DNA of 64,000 nucleotides from Holophagales bacterium (GTDB taxonomy: Bacteria; Acidobacteriota; Thermoanaerobaculia; UBA5066): contig JADKBZ010000033.1 in assembly GCA_016714815.1 (NCBI GenBank), forward strand, positions 62,001-126,000, read 5' to 3'. Below, one piece after another: positions 48,134-56,579 of the stretch; positions within the stretch are counted from its first letter, which is position 1; every line of letters starts with the position of its first letter. The notes under the pieces are model-generated. The model saw only the letters and a list, made by a program, of their open reading frames with translations, was not told the DNA's origin and searched no databases. Made by a program: the position numbers and the translations under genes.

Positions 48134-49555
48134 TCAGCGGGCCTTCCGGTCGAGGAGGCGCCCGTCCGCGTCCCGGAGCTCGACCACGAGCGGCATCGTG
48201 CCGACCGCGTGGGTCGAGCACGACAGGCACGGGTCGAAGCTCCGGACGACGGCCTCGATCCGGTTCAGCATCCCCTCCTGGATCTCCTGGCTGCTGACGT
48301 AGTGGCGCGCGGCCTGGAGCACGCCGCGGTTGATCGCGAGGTTGTTGAAGCCGGTCGCGATGATCAGGTTGGCCCAGACGATGAGGCCGTTCTCGTCGAT
48401 CCGGTAGTGGTGGATGAGCGTCCCGCGCGGCGCTTCCGAGACGCCGATCCCTTCGAGGTTGTTCGGGCGCGCGTGGGCGCGGACCTGCTTCGAGAGGATG
48501 CCGGGGTTGTGGAGGAGCTGATCCATCTTCTCCAGCCCGAAGAGGATCTCGATGAGCCGGGCGTAGTGGTAGTAGAACGACGAGAGGACCGCGCCGCGCT
48601 CGAGGGCGCGGAACTCGGCCCACTCCTCGTTGGCGCGCGGCGTGTCGATCCCGTCGATGACGTTCATCCGCGCCAGCGGCCCGACCCGGACCATTCCCCC
48701 GGGGTATCCCGACGGCTTGTAGTACGGGCTCTTGAGGTAGGAGTCGGGCTCCACGGCCTCGCCGATCAGTTCGCGGTACGTCGACGGGTCGGCGTTGTCG
48801 ACGACGACCTTGCCGTTCGCGTCGACGATCCGGAGGACGCCGTCGGTCATCTCGAGCTTGTCGTCGGCCGTCGTCAGCCCCATGAAGAGGCTCGGGAAGT
48901 TCGCGAAGGTCCGGATCTCCTCCCGGAACCCCTCCAGCGACCGCTTCGTCCGCTCGAGCGTCCGGCCGATGATCTCGTAGCACTCCGGTAGCCACGAGAG
49001 GATGAGGTCGCGCTTGTCGGCCGTCAGCGCCTGGTCGACGCCGCCGGGGACGAGCCACGCGGGGTGGATCCGCTTGTCGGCGAGCGTCTCGATGACCTGT
49101 TGCCCGAAGCGGCGGAGACGGACGCCGTCGCGCGCGTCCTGGGGGTTCTTCTCGAGGACGCCGAAGATGTTCCGCTTCGCCGGGTCGGAGTCGAACCCGA
49201 GGAGGAGGTCCGGCGAGGAAAGGTAGAAGTAGCTCAGCGCGTGCGACTGGATCATCTGCGCCAGGTTGAGGACCTGGCGGAGCATGGCGGCCGTCTCGGG
49301 GATCTTCACCGCGAGGATGGCGTCGCACGCCTTGGCCGAGGCGACGAGGTGGCTGACGGGGCAGATGCCGCAGATCCGGGCCATGAGCGCCGGCATCTCG
49401 TAGAACGGGCGCCCCTCGCAGAACTTCTCGAAACCGCGGAACTGCGTGACGTGGAACCGGGCGTCGGAGACGTGACCGGCGTCGTCGAGCTTCAGCGTGA
49501 TCTTCGAGTGCCCTTCGATCCGGGTGACGGGGTCGATGGTGATCGTCTTTCCCAT
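48134..49555 (-). CDS. hoxH: [NiFe] hydrogenase large subunit HoxH
   Basis: Catalytic subunit of the cytoplasmic NAD-coupled bidirectional hydrogenase (group 3d). 473 aa. Nickel-iron ligands are in the N-terminal RICGICP (Cys62 and Cys65) and the C-terminal DPCLSCSTH (Cys443 and Cys446, ending at His449). The 24 residues after His449 are the extension normally removed by a HoxW-type protease after metal insertion; the gene for that protease is not in the window. Start ATG at 49555, 8 nt after the hoxY stop. Last hox gene. Confidence 0.96.
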   Translation of the reverse strand: MGKTITIDPVTRIEGHSKITLKLDDAGHVSDARFHVTQFRGFEKFCEGRPFYEMPALMARICGICPVSHLVASAKACDAILAVKIPETAAMLRQVLNLAQMIQSHALSYFYLSSPDLLLGFDSDPAKRNIFGVLEKNPQDARDGVRLRRFGQQVIETLADKRIHPAWLVPGGVDQALTADKRDLILSWLPECYEIIGRTLERTKRSLEGFREEIRTFANFPSLFMGLTTADDKLEMTDGVLRIVDANGKVVVDNADPSTYRELIGEAVEPDSYLKSPYYKPSGYPGGMVRVGPLARMNVIDGIDTPRANEEWAEFRALERGAVLSSFYYHYARLIEILFGLEKMDQLLHNPGILSKQVRAHARPNNLEGIGVSEAPRGTLIHHYRIDENGLIVWANLIIATGFNNLAINRGVLQAARHYVSSQEIQEGMLNRIEAVVRSFDPCLSCSTHAVGTMPLVVELRDADGRLLDRKAR

Positions 49556-49563
49556 GGCGTGTC

Positions 49564-50094
49564 CTAGCGTCCGAACCGCGTGGCGGAGAGGTCGGGGGTC
49601 GTCCCGTCGAGGAGGGAGACGAGCGCGCCGAAGATGACGTCGGCCGGCGGGGGGCAGCCGGGGAGGAAGACGTCGACCGGCACGATCTCGTGCACGGGCC
49701 GCGTCCGCGGGAGGAGCCGCGGGATGACCTCGCACGGCACCTGTTGCTTCAGATCGGCATTCTCGAAGTACGCCCTTTTCATCACGTCGTCCACCTTGAA
49801 CGTGTTCCGCATGCCGGGTACGTTGCTCGTGACGGCGCAGTCGCCGAGCGCGATGAGGAGCTTCGTCCGGCTCCTCACCATCCGGATCTTGTGGAGATCC
49901 TCCTCGCTGGAGACGCCCCCCTCGACGATCGTCACGTCGACGTCGGCCGGGAACTCCTTCAGGTCGACGAGCGGGCTGTAGACGACCTCGACGCGGGCGG
50001 CGATCTCGAGGATCCGCTCGTCCATGTCGAGGAAGGACATGTGGCAGCCGGAGCAGCCGTCGAGCCACACCGTGGCCAGCTTGACCTTACTCAC
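49564..50094 (-). CDS. hoxY: [NiFe] hydrogenase small subunit HoxY
   Basis: Small electron-transfer subunit paired with HoxH. 176 aa, GTG start at 50094, overlapping the hoxU stop by 8 nt. The proximal [4Fe-4S] cluster ligands are visible: CSGCHMSF (Cys14, Cys17), GDCAV, and the later PGCPPPADV. There is no Tat signal, in keeping with the cytoplasmic group 3 enzymes, and only one cluster is present, as in HoxY proteins generally. Confidence 0.95.
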   Translation of the reverse strand: MSKVKLATVWLDGCSGCHMSFLDMDERILEIAARVEVVYSPLVDLKEFPADVDVTIVEGGVSSEEDLHKIRMVRSRTKLLIALGDCAVTSNVPGMRNTFKVDDVMKRAYFENADLKQQVPCEVIPRLLPRTRPVHEIVPVDVFLPGCPPPADVIFGALVSLLDGTTPDLSATRFGR

Positions 50095-50842
50095 TCCGGT
50101 CCTCCCTCATCATCGTCAGGTACGGGAGGAAGCGGGTCCGCTTCGACATCTCGCGGACCGACTTCCCCTTCTCCGTGAGCGCGCCGGTCGGGCAGACCTG
50201 GACGCACTTGCCGCACCCGGTGCACGTCTCGGAGGAGCCCCAGGGCTGGTTCAGGTCGGTGATGACCCGGGCGCCGATCCCGCGCCCGTTGATGTCCCAG
50301 GTGTGCGCCCCCTCCACCTCGCCGCAGACGCGGACGCAGCGCTGGCAGAGGACGCAGCGGTTGTGGTCGTTGACGAAGCGCTCGTGCGAGGCGTCGACCG
50401 GGAGCTTCGGGTTGCGGTACGGCACCGTCAGGTGCGTCACGCCGAGGGTCTGCGCGAGGTTCTGGAGCTCGCAGTGGCCGTTGGAGACGCAGACGGCGCA
50501 GACGTGGTTCCTCTCGGAGAAGAGGAGCTCGACGATCGTCTTGCGGTACTTCTGGAGGCGCTCGGAGTCGGTGACGACCTCCATCCCCTCTCCGACCATC
50601 GTCACGCACGACGCGAAGAGCCTGCTCGAGCCCTTGACCTCCACCATGCAGAGGCGGCACGCGCCGACGGGCGTCAGGCCGTCGAGGTTGCAGAGCGTCG
50701 GGATCTGGATCCCGTTGTCGCGCGCGGCGTCCAGGATCGACTCGTCCTCGCGGGCGGAGACGAGACGGTCGTCGATCGTCAAGGTCTTGACCTTGCTCGA
50801 CGGGGCGGGGGCGGCGGGTTTGGCGCTCGGACGGCTGCTCAC
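50087..50842 (-). CDS. hoxU: Hydrogenase diaphorase subunit HoxU
   Basis: Iron-sulfur subunit linking HoxYH to the NAD site, homologous to the N-terminal part of complex I NuoG. 251 aa, GTG start at 50842 overlapping the hoxF stop (GTGA). Cluster ligands in order: [2Fe-2S] TLCNLDGLTPVGACRLCMVEV with a later Cys; CAVCVSNGHCEL; then two [4Fe-4S] ferredoxin motifs, CVLCQRCVRVC and CTGCGKCVQVCPTGAL. All expected Cys positions are present. Confidence 0.95.
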   Translation of the reverse strand: MSSRPSAKPAAPAPSSKVKTLTIDDRLVSAREDESILDAARDNGIQIPTLCNLDGLTPVGACRLCMVEVKGSSRLFASCVTMVGEGMEVVTDSERLQKYRKTIVELLFSERNHVCAVCVSNGHCELQNLAQTLGVTHLTVPYRNPKLPVDASHERFVNDHNRCVLCQRCVRVCGEVEGAHTWDINGRGIGARVITDLNQPWGSSETCTGCGKCVQVCPTGALTEKGKSVREMSKRTRFLPYLTMMREDRSE

Positions 50843-52497
50843 GCGGCACCTCCCGCCGGTGCCGCATGGGCCGCCGCGTGGCCTGCCGCCGCGGCCTCCC
50901 CGGCCGCGATCTTCGATTCGTACTCGTCGCGGAAGTAGTGGAGGGTCGAGAGGACCGGGTTCGGGGCGCTCTGGCCGAGGCCGCAGAGGCTCGTCGACTT
51001 CACGACGTCGCAGAGGTGCTCGAGGAGCGCGAGCTCCCGCGCCGTCGCCTCCCCCGCAGAAATCTGCCGGAGGAGCTCGTGCATCTGCGCCGTGCCGACC
51101 CGGCAGGGGACGCACTTGCCGCACGACTCGTCCATGCAGAACTCCATGAAGAACTTGGCGACGTCGACCATCGACGACGTCTCGTCCATGACGATCATGC
51201 CGCCCGAGCCCATGATCGAGCCGAGCTTTGCGAGCGACTCGTAGTCGCACGGCATGTCGAGGCCCGACTCCGGGATGCAGCCGCCCGAGGGACCGCCGGT
51301 CTGCACGGCCTTGAAGGCCTTCCCGTCCGGCACGCCGCCGCCGATGTCGAAGATGATCTCGCGAAGAGGCATCCCCATCGGCACCTCGATGAGGCCCGTG
51401 TTCGTGATGGCGCCGGCGAGCGCGAAGACCTTCGTGCCACGGCTCTTGGCCGTGCCGATCTTCGCGAACCACTCCGGGCCGTTGCGGAGGATCGTCGGGA
51501 TGTTCGCGAGCGTCTCGACGTTGTTGATGAGCGTCGGGTAGCCCCAGAGGCCCGATTCCGCCGGGTACGGCGGCCGCGGCCTCGGCGTGCCTCGTCCCCC
51601 CTCGACGGAGGCGATGAGGGCGGTCTCCTCGCCGCAGACGAAGGCGCCGGCGCCGAGCCGGAGGTCCACGCTGAAGCTGAAGGTCGTTCCGCCGATGCTC
51701 GCCCCGAGCAGCCCCATCCGCTCGGCCTGCCTGATGGCGAGCTTGAGGCGCTTGATCGCGAGCGGGTACTCCGCCCTCACGTAGACGAAGCCCTGCTGTG
51801 CGCCGACGGCGTAGCCGGCCAGCGCCATCCCCTCGAGGATCCGGTGCGGGTCGCTCTCGAGGACGGCGCGGTCCATGAACGCGCCCGGGTCCCCCTCGTC
51901 GCCGTTGCAGATGACGTACTTCTTCGTCCCCTGCGACTTGTTCACGGTGGCCCACTTCAGGCCGGTCGGGTAGCCTGCTCCTCCGCGGCCCCGCAGGCCC
52001 GACCTCGTCACCTGCTGGACGACGCCGATCGGCGTCATCGCGGTGAGCGTGTCGACGAGGGCGAGATACCCGTCGGCCGCGATGTACTCCTCGATCCGTT
52101 CCGGATCGATCCGGCCGCAGTTCTCCAGGACGATCTTCTGCTGCCGCGCGAAGAACGGCGCATCGAGGTTCCCCTGGATCCGCGCCACCGGCCCGGCGCC
52201 GAGAGCGTCGACGATGTCGGGGGCGTCCGCGGGCGTCACGCCATGGTAGAGGACCTTCTCCTTCTCGACCGCGACGAGGGGACCGGCGGCGCAGAGGCCG
52301 AGGCAGCCGACGCCGCGAACCTTGCAGCAGTCCTTTTTCCCGCGGGCCTCGACTTCCTTCTCCAGGGCTTCCTTGACCTTGTCGCTCTGGAGGGAGAGGC
52401 AGCTCGCCGCGACGCAGACGTTGATCTGGTGCGGGATGGCGTCTTTCGCCTCGCGCTCGGTCTGGGAGATCTGGGAGAGGTCTTCAATGCTGATCAT
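50839..52497 (-). CDS. hoxF: Hydrogenase diaphorase subunit HoxF (NAD/FMN binding)
   Basis: NuoF homologue that exchanges hydride with NAD(H). 552 aa. A thioredoxin-like [2Fe-2S] domain comes first (CVAASCLS, CCKVRGVGCLGLC). The FMN/NADH region has RSGLRGRGGAGYPTGLKW, CNGDEGDPGAFMDRAVLE and GAGAFVCGEETALIASVEG. The C-terminal [4Fe-4S] site is ESCGKCVPCRVGT with a distal Cys in TSLCGLG. An Ala/His-rich tail follows. The start ATG at 52497 overlaps hoxE by 14 nt. Confidence 0.96.
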   Translation of the reverse strand: MISIEDLSQISQTEREAKDAIPHQINVCVAASCLSLQSDKVKEALEKEVEARGKKDCCKVRGVGCLGLCAAGPLVAVEKEKVLYHGVTPADAPDIVDALGAGPVARIQGNLDAPFFARQQKIVLENCGRIDPERIEEYIAADGYLALVDTLTAMTPIGVVQQVTRSGLRGRGGAGYPTGLKWATVNKSQGTKKYVICNGDEGDPGAFMDRAVLESDPHRILEGMALAGYAVGAQQGFVYVRAEYPLAIKRLKLAIRQAERMGLLGASIGGTTFSFSVDLRLGAGAFVCGEETALIASVEGGRGTPRPRPPYPAESGLWGYPTLINNVETLANIPTILRNGPEWFAKIGTAKSRGTKVFALAGAITNTGLIEVPMGMPLREIIFDIGGGVPDGKAFKAVQTGGPSGGCIPESGLDMPCDYESLAKLGSIMGSGGMIVMDETSSMVDVAKFFMEFCMDESCGKCVPCRVGTAQMHELLRQISAGEATARELALLEHLCDVVKSTSLCGLGQSAPNPVLSTLHYFRDEYESKIAAGEAAAAGHAAAHAAPAGGAA

Positions 52498-52993
52498 GGT
52501 TCATCCACCCCTCGACCTTCGCGGCGAGCTGCGCCGGCGTCAGCTTGGCCGCCACCTCGCCGTCCAGGACGGCGGCCGGCGCGAGGCCGCACGAGCCGAT
52601 GCAGCGCGCCGTCAGGACGGAGACCTCGCCGTCGGGCGACGTCATGCCGGACTTCAGGTCGAACTTCTTCTCCAGGACATTCATGATCTGGTCGGCCCCC
52701 TTGATGTAGCAGGCCGTGCCGGTGCAGACGACGCAGGTGTGGCGCCCCTGCGGCTTGAGGGTGAAGAAGTTGTAGAAGGTCGCCACGCCGTAGACCTTCG
52801 AGAGGGGGACGCGCAGCTCCGTCGCCACCATGCGGAGCACGTCCTCCTCGAGAAAGCCGAAAGCCTCCTGGGCGCTGTGGAGCGCCTCGATGAGGGCGTG
52901 CGACTTGTGCCCGTGCCGCCGCATGGTCGCCTCGACGAGGCGCCAGCGGTTGTCCTTCGGCGCGGGAGTTCCTTTCGCAGGTTCCGGTGTCAT
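52484..52993 (-). CDS. hoxE: Hydrogenase subunit HoxE (NuoE-like)
   Basis: Thioredoxin-like [2Fe-2S] subunit of the bidirectional hydrogenase. 169 aa from the ATG at 52993, which has GGAGGAG about 6 nt upstream. The domain has AQEAFGFLEEDVLRMVATEL, VYGVATFYNFF, and cluster ligands in CTGTACYIKG and RCIGSCGLAP. First gene of hoxEFUYH; every junction overlaps or is under 10 nt, so the five genes form one transcript. No sigma70 or sigma54 promoter is convincing in the 334 bp upstream. Confidence 0.95.
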   Translation of the reverse strand: MTPEPAKGTPAPKDNRWRLVEATMRRHGHKSHALIEALHSAQEAFGFLEEDVLRMVATELRVPLSKVYGVATFYNFFTLKPQGRHTCVVCTGTACYIKGADQIMNVLEKKFDLKSGMTSPDGEVSVLTARCIGSCGLAPAAVLDGEVAAKLTPAQLAAKVEGWMNHDQH

Positions 52994-53014
52994 CTTTCTC
53001 CTCCCCCCCGAAGA

Positions 53015-53041
53015 CGAAAAGGGCGGCCCCGGAGGGGCCGC
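53015..53041 (-). promoter_or_regulatory. Terminator-like hairpin in the hox leader
   Basis: On the minus strand GCGGCCCC (53041-53034) and GGGGCCGC (53030-53023) form an 8-bp stem with a 3-nt loop, then CCTTTTC. It lies about 20 nt before the hoxE start and no minus-strand gene is upstream of it. It would therefore sit in the 5' leader of the hox mRNA, where it could act as an attenuator. Confidence 0.5.
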
Positions 53042-53129
53042 GCTCAGCATTCGAATCCGGGGGAAATCACGTCGAAAAGGCTAGCACGCGACCTCGTCTC
53101 ACGCCTCGAAGGGGACCCGAATCGTTCTT

Positions 53130-53157
53130 TTGTGAACAACGCCGACTGAGCTAGACT
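53130..53157 (+). promoter_or_regulatory. Candidate promoter for the Ntn hydrolase gene
   Basis: TTGTGA (53130-53135), a 16-bp spacer and TAGACT (53152-53157), in the 334-bp divergent gap between hoxE and the Ntn hydrolase gene. An inverted repeat GTTC-N6-GAAC (53124-53137) overlaps the -35 box and could be an operator shared by both directions. The rest of the gap (53160-53327) shows nothing I recognise. Confidence 0.4.
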
Positions 53158-53327
53158 GTCTGTTTTTCGACCCTTCTCCTTCGAAATCGATCCCGCCGCC
53201 GGCATCCTCGCCCCCGGGTGGCCGGTCCGCCCCGCCCGGCGCCGAGGGGCGTTCCGGCCGCGCGACGGGAGACAATGCGGCACCCGGCTTCCTGGCGTGC
53301 CGGGACGCGCTCGGAAGAAAGGACGCG

Positions 53328-54422
53328 ATGACCAATCCCCCTCTCTCCCGCCGCCAGCTCCTCGGTTCGGCCGCACTCGTGGGTGCCGCCGCATTCCTCC
53401 CCGCCGACCTCGCCGCCCAGGATTCCGTGCCGTCAACGGCGCCCGCGGGGGACGGATTCGTCCTCGTCACCTCCGCGAACGGACTCGAGGCGGCGAAGGT
53501 GGCGCGCCAGGCGCTGATCCAGGGAAAGGACCCGCTCGACGCCGCGATCGCCGGCGTCAACGTCGTCGAGCTCGACCCGGACGACGTGACCGTCGGCTAC
53601 GGCGGCATCCCGAACGAGGAGGGGGTCGTCGAGCTCGACGCCGCCGTCATGGACGGCCGGACGATGCGGGCCGGCGCCGTCGCTGCCCTCACGGGCGTGA
53701 AGACGCCGTCGAAGGTCGCGCGTCTCGTCATGGACCAGACCGACCGCGTCTTCCTCGTCGGCGCGGGGGCCCGCCGCTTCGCGACGGCCCACGGGTTTCC
53801 CGACGAGAACCTCCTGACGGAGAAGACCCGGAAGATCTGGCTCCACTGGAAGAACCGCCTCTCCGACCTCGACGACTGGATCGAGGCGGCCCGCGACGCC
53901 GACGACCCCGACGTGAAGCGGTTCCTCGAGAAGTACGGGCGAGAGTACTTCCGCCCGCAGGGGACGATTCACATGTCGGTCCGATCGGCCAAGGGGGACC
54001 TCGTCGGCGTCACGACGACATCGGGGCTCTTCTTCAAGATCCCCGGGCGCGTCGGCGACTCCCCCGTCATCGGGGCCGGCCTCTATTCCGAGAACGGCGT
54101 CGGCTCCGCGGGTTCGACGGGCCGCGGCGAGGCGAACCTCCTCACCTGCGGCTCCCACACGGTCGTCGAGTACCTCCGCGACGGCCTCACCCCCGAGGAA
54201 GCGTGCCTCAGAGCCCTCAAGCGGATCGCCGAAAAGACCCACCTCGTCCCGCGACACCGCGACGAGAAGGGACGGCCGAAATTCAACGTGAACTTCTACT
54301 GCGTCGACGCGGCGGGGCGTGCCGCCGGAGCCGCGCTCTGGAGCGGCTCGAAATACGTCGTCGGCGACGCGGGCGGCGTCCGCACTCTCGAGAGCGCCTG
54401 GCTCTACAGGAGAGACGCCTGA
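53328..54422 (+). CDS. Exported Ntn hydrolase, aspartylglucosaminidase/isoaspartyl peptidase-like
   Basis: 364 aa. A twin-arginine signal is present (SRRQLLGSAALVGAAAFLPADLAA). The family is the N-terminal nucleophile asparaginase 2 group: NVVELDPDDVTVGYGG at the start of the alpha chain, then the autocleavage site QG-TIHMSV with Thr213 as the expected nucleophile, and the substrate loop KIPGRVGDSPVIGAGLY. The usual D-T-I-G around the cleavage point is G-T-I-H here. It should be made as a precursor that cuts itself into alpha and beta chains. Probable reaction: hydrolysis of Asn-linked GlcNAc or isoaspartyl peptides outside the cytoplasm. Confidence 0.88.
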   Translation: MTNPPLSRRQLLGSAALVGAAAFLPADLAAQDSVPSTAPAGDGFVLVTSANGLEAAKVARQALIQGKDPLDAAIAGVNVVELDPDDVTVGYGGIPNEEGVVELDAAVMDGRTMRAGAVAALTGVKTPSKVARLVMDQTDRVFLVGAGARRFATAHGFPDENLLTEKTRKIWLHWKNRLSDLDDWIEAARDADDPDVKRFLEKYGREYFRPQGTIHMSVRSAKGDLVGVTTTSGLFFKIPGRVGDSPVIGAGLYSENGVGSAGSTGRGEANLLTCGSHTVVEYLRDGLTPEEACLRALKRIAEKTHLVPRHRDEKGRPKFNVNFYCVDAAGRAAGAALWSGSKYVVGDAGGVRTLESAWLYRRDA

Positions 54423-54464
54423 GCGTCCCTTTCCCCGCCTGAACCCGGACGACGGTCCACCTTC

Positions 54465-54602
54465 TTGTCGCCCGGCACGTCGGCGATCGCGTACGATGCC
54501 CCGAAGCCCCTCGAGGAAGACAAGGTCGCGGGAGCGAAGAAGCTCGGCCTGAACCCGGAACGCGTTCGTCCCACCCCGGCCGGAGACGTCTTCGCACACT
54601 GA
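54465..54602 (+). CDS. Possible small ORF or gene remnant
   Basis: In the 191-bp gap between two genes one frame has strong coding character. From a TTG at 54465 it encodes 45 residues with SAIAYDAPKPLEEDKVAGAK followed by KLGLNPERVRPTPAGDVFAH and a TGA at 54602. The Lys/Glu content and codon pattern fit a real protein, but there is no clear ribosome binding site and no ATG. It could be a small protein or the end of a lost gene. Function unknown. Confidence 0.35.
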   Translation: MSPGTSAIAYDAPKPLEEDKVAGAKKLGLNPERVRPTPAGDVFAH

Positions 54603-54613
54603 AAGGAGTCGAG

Positions 54614-55219
54614 ATGCCCGAAGAGAAGTATTTCGTCGCCGTGGACGGCAGCCAGCTCGAAGGCGAGCGGGACATGGGACAGGTCCGGCAGGTCTGTTCG
54701 CAGTATGCCGGCCGTCAGGTGATGGTCTGGAACGAGGCCCTCGGGTCGTGGACCGACCCGAAGACGCTCCCGTCGTTCCGGGTCAGCGCCGCCCCGGCCC
54801 CGGCCCCAGCGCCGGCTCCCGCCCCTCCCCGCCACCCCGCAGCGCCCCGGGAGACGCCCGTCGCCGCCGCGGCCGCCGCGACCGGGGCGGCCATGGGGAG
54901 CGTCATGTCCGAGGACGCCGGCGCGCTGAAGGGGCTCCTCGACTTCAAGTTCGAGAACCTCGTCGCCCCGAAGCTGATCCGGGTCCTCTACATCGTCCTC
55001 GTCGTCCTCTGCGGGCTCGGCGCCCTCGGCGGGATCCTCTCCGGCCTCCAGACGATGGTGAGCGGCATCCGCTTCGGGATGTTCTTCGTCGTCGTCACCG
55101 GCATCGTCATGATGGTCGTCGGGCCGGTCCTCGCCGCCTTCTATCTCGCGCTCATGCGCGTCGTCTTCGAAGGGGTCCACGTCCTCTTCCAGATCCGGGA
55201 GAAGCTCGGCAAGAGCTGA
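54614..55219 (+). CDS. Membrane protein with DUF4282 domain and GYF-like N-terminus
   Basis: 201 aa, ATG with AAAGGAG upstream. Residues 1-55 (KYFVAVDGSQLEGERDMGQVRQ, then VMVWNEALGSWTDPKTLPSF) look like a GYF_2-type domain as found in many bacterial membrane proteins. An Ala/Pro-rich linker (about 57-95) follows. The C-terminal part is a DUF4282 domain with two membrane helices (LLDFKFENLVAPKLIRVLYI, then FGMFFVVVTGIVMMVVGPVLAAFY). Function not known. It is convergent with an FHA-RDD gene that has the same linker-plus-membrane design. Confidence 0.75.
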   Translation: MPEEKYFVAVDGSQLEGERDMGQVRQVCSQYAGRQVMVWNEALGSWTDPKTLPSFRVSAAPAPAPAPAPAPPRHPAAPRETPVAAAAAATGAAMGSVMSEDAGALKGLLDFKFENLVAPKLIRVLYIVLVVLCGLGALGGILSGLQTMVSGIRFGMFFVVVTGIVMMVVGPVLAAFYLALMRVVFEGVHVLFQIREKLGKS

Positions 55220-55246
55220 ACCGGCTTTCCCTCACGGATCAGAATC

Positions 55247-55278
55247 GCAAAGGCCGGGCCCGCGGGCCCGGCCTTTGC
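55247..55278. terminator. Perfect 32-bp palindrome, bidirectional terminator
   Basis: The 32 bases are a perfect inverted repeat with no spacer (half-site GCAAAGGCCGGGCCCG). The ends supply TTTGC on both strands after a GC-rich stem. It lies in the 86-bp gap between the convergent DUF4282 and FHA-RDD genes and can serve both. Confidence 0.75.
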
Positions 55279-55305
55279 CGTCGAGGGGCGGGAAGCCGGG
55301 GACGG

Positions 55306-56400
55306 CTACCTGATCTTCAGGACCCGGGTCTTGGCGATCTTGTCGTGGAGCCCCTGCTTGTCGGGATTGAAGGCGATCATCAGGAACCCGATGTAGAGGA
55401 TGAAGCCGCTCACCATGTAGCCGACGAGGCGCATGAAGGCGGTGCCCCAGCCGAGGGGCTCCTCGCCGTCCTCGCGGACGATCCGGAGGCCCATGACCTT
55501 CTTGCCGGGGGTGGCGCCCCTGTTCGCCCAGAACCAGAGGATGTAGCCGAGAGAGGCCGCCGTGGTCAGGAGGAACGCCAGGAACGGAAGGATCGCCGCG
55601 AGCGCCCCGGGTCCCCCTTCGCTCATCGCCGAGCGCATCGTGAGGAACATCGTCGGCGCCCAGATGATGCCCATCAGGACCGAGATGATGACGCTGTCGA
55701 TCAGGTAGGCGACGAACCGGACCCAGAAGCCCGCCGGCTCTCCCTCGATCGGCGCCCCGTCCGGGAAATAGGCGGGAGGCGCGCCGGCCGCAACCGGGGC
55801 GGGGGGGATGGGCGCCGGGCGCGAAGCCATCGCCGCCGGTGCGGGCGGAGGCATCGGCGCGGACCGGGCAGGGGCGGGAGGCGGACCCGGCACCGGCGTC
55901 GGCGGAGGCGCCGGACGGCGCATCGGCACGGGATCCGGGGTCGTGGGCGGATCGTAGACCGGGGCGGCGGGCCGCGGCGCCGGCGGCGGTGGCGCGGGCG
56001 CGGCGACGGGGACAGGAACGGAAGGCGCGGGAGCCGGGGCAGGCGCCGCCTTCATCGCCATACCCATCCCCTGCACGTCCAGCAGGGCCGTCCCCTCGGG
56101 GTCGTAGACGCCCTGGATCTCGAACAGCGTCTTGCCGACCCGGATCTGGTCCCCCGGCTTGAGGCGCTGCTCGGTGACACTCTGGCCGTTCACCCAGGTC
56201 CCGTTCGCGCTGTTGTTGTCGATCAGAACGTGCCCGTCCGGCTCCTCCACGATCCGGGCGTGGTGCCGCGAGACCGCGTTGTCTTCGAGGACGAGGCCGT
56301 TTTCCTTGCCTCGGCCGATCAGGACCTCTTTCCCTGTGAACGGGATCGTCTGGTCCTTCAGGGCCGGGTCCGGCGATTCCAGGACTCTCAGAAAAGCCAT
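55306..56400 (-). CDS. FHA-domain protein with Pro/Ala linker and RDD membrane domain
   Basis: 364 aa from the ATG at 56400 with GAGG upstream. Residues 20-95 are an FHA phosphothreonine-binding domain (VLIGRGKENGLVLEDNAVSRHHARI, then the NxANGTWVNG loop as NNSANGTWVNG). Residues about 120-215 are a long Pro/Ala linker. Residues about 225-364 are an RDD domain with three to four membrane helices (GFWVRFVAYLIDSVIISVLMG, and the Arg-Asp pair of the family). It probably recruits phosphorylated partners to the membrane. No Ser/Thr kinase gene is in the window. Confidence 0.85.
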   Translation of the reverse strand: MAFLRVLESPDPALKDQTIPFTGKEVLIGRGKENGLVLEDNAVSRHHARIVEEPDGHVLIDNNSANGTWVNGQSVTEQRLKPGDQIRVGKTLFEIQGVYDPEGTALLDVQGMGMAMKAAPAPAPAPSVPVPVAAPAPPPPAPRPAAPVYDPPTTPDPVPMRRPAPPPTPVPGPPPAPARSAPMPPPAPAAMASRPAPIPPAPVAAGAPPAYFPDGAPIEGEPAGFWVRFVAYLIDSVIISVLMGIIWAPTMFLTMRSAMSEGGPGALAAILPFLAFLLTTAASLGYILWFWANRGATPGKKVMGLRIVREDGEEPLGWGTAFMRLVGYMVSGFILYIGFLMIAFNPDKQGLHDKIAKTRVLKIR

Positions 56401-56579
56401 CGATTTCGCCTCGCTGAAGTTATCGGGATTTTTCGGGATGATGAACCAGAACTTCTCAAAGCGAAAGGACGAGCCACGCGCCGTCGGTCGGAATCGGCGG
56501 ATGCAGGCCCGGGTCCCCCGCCTCGCGCTCCTCGCCGCGCCCCTGTCGGAGCATCTCCCTTCGGCCGGCCCGGGGCGAT

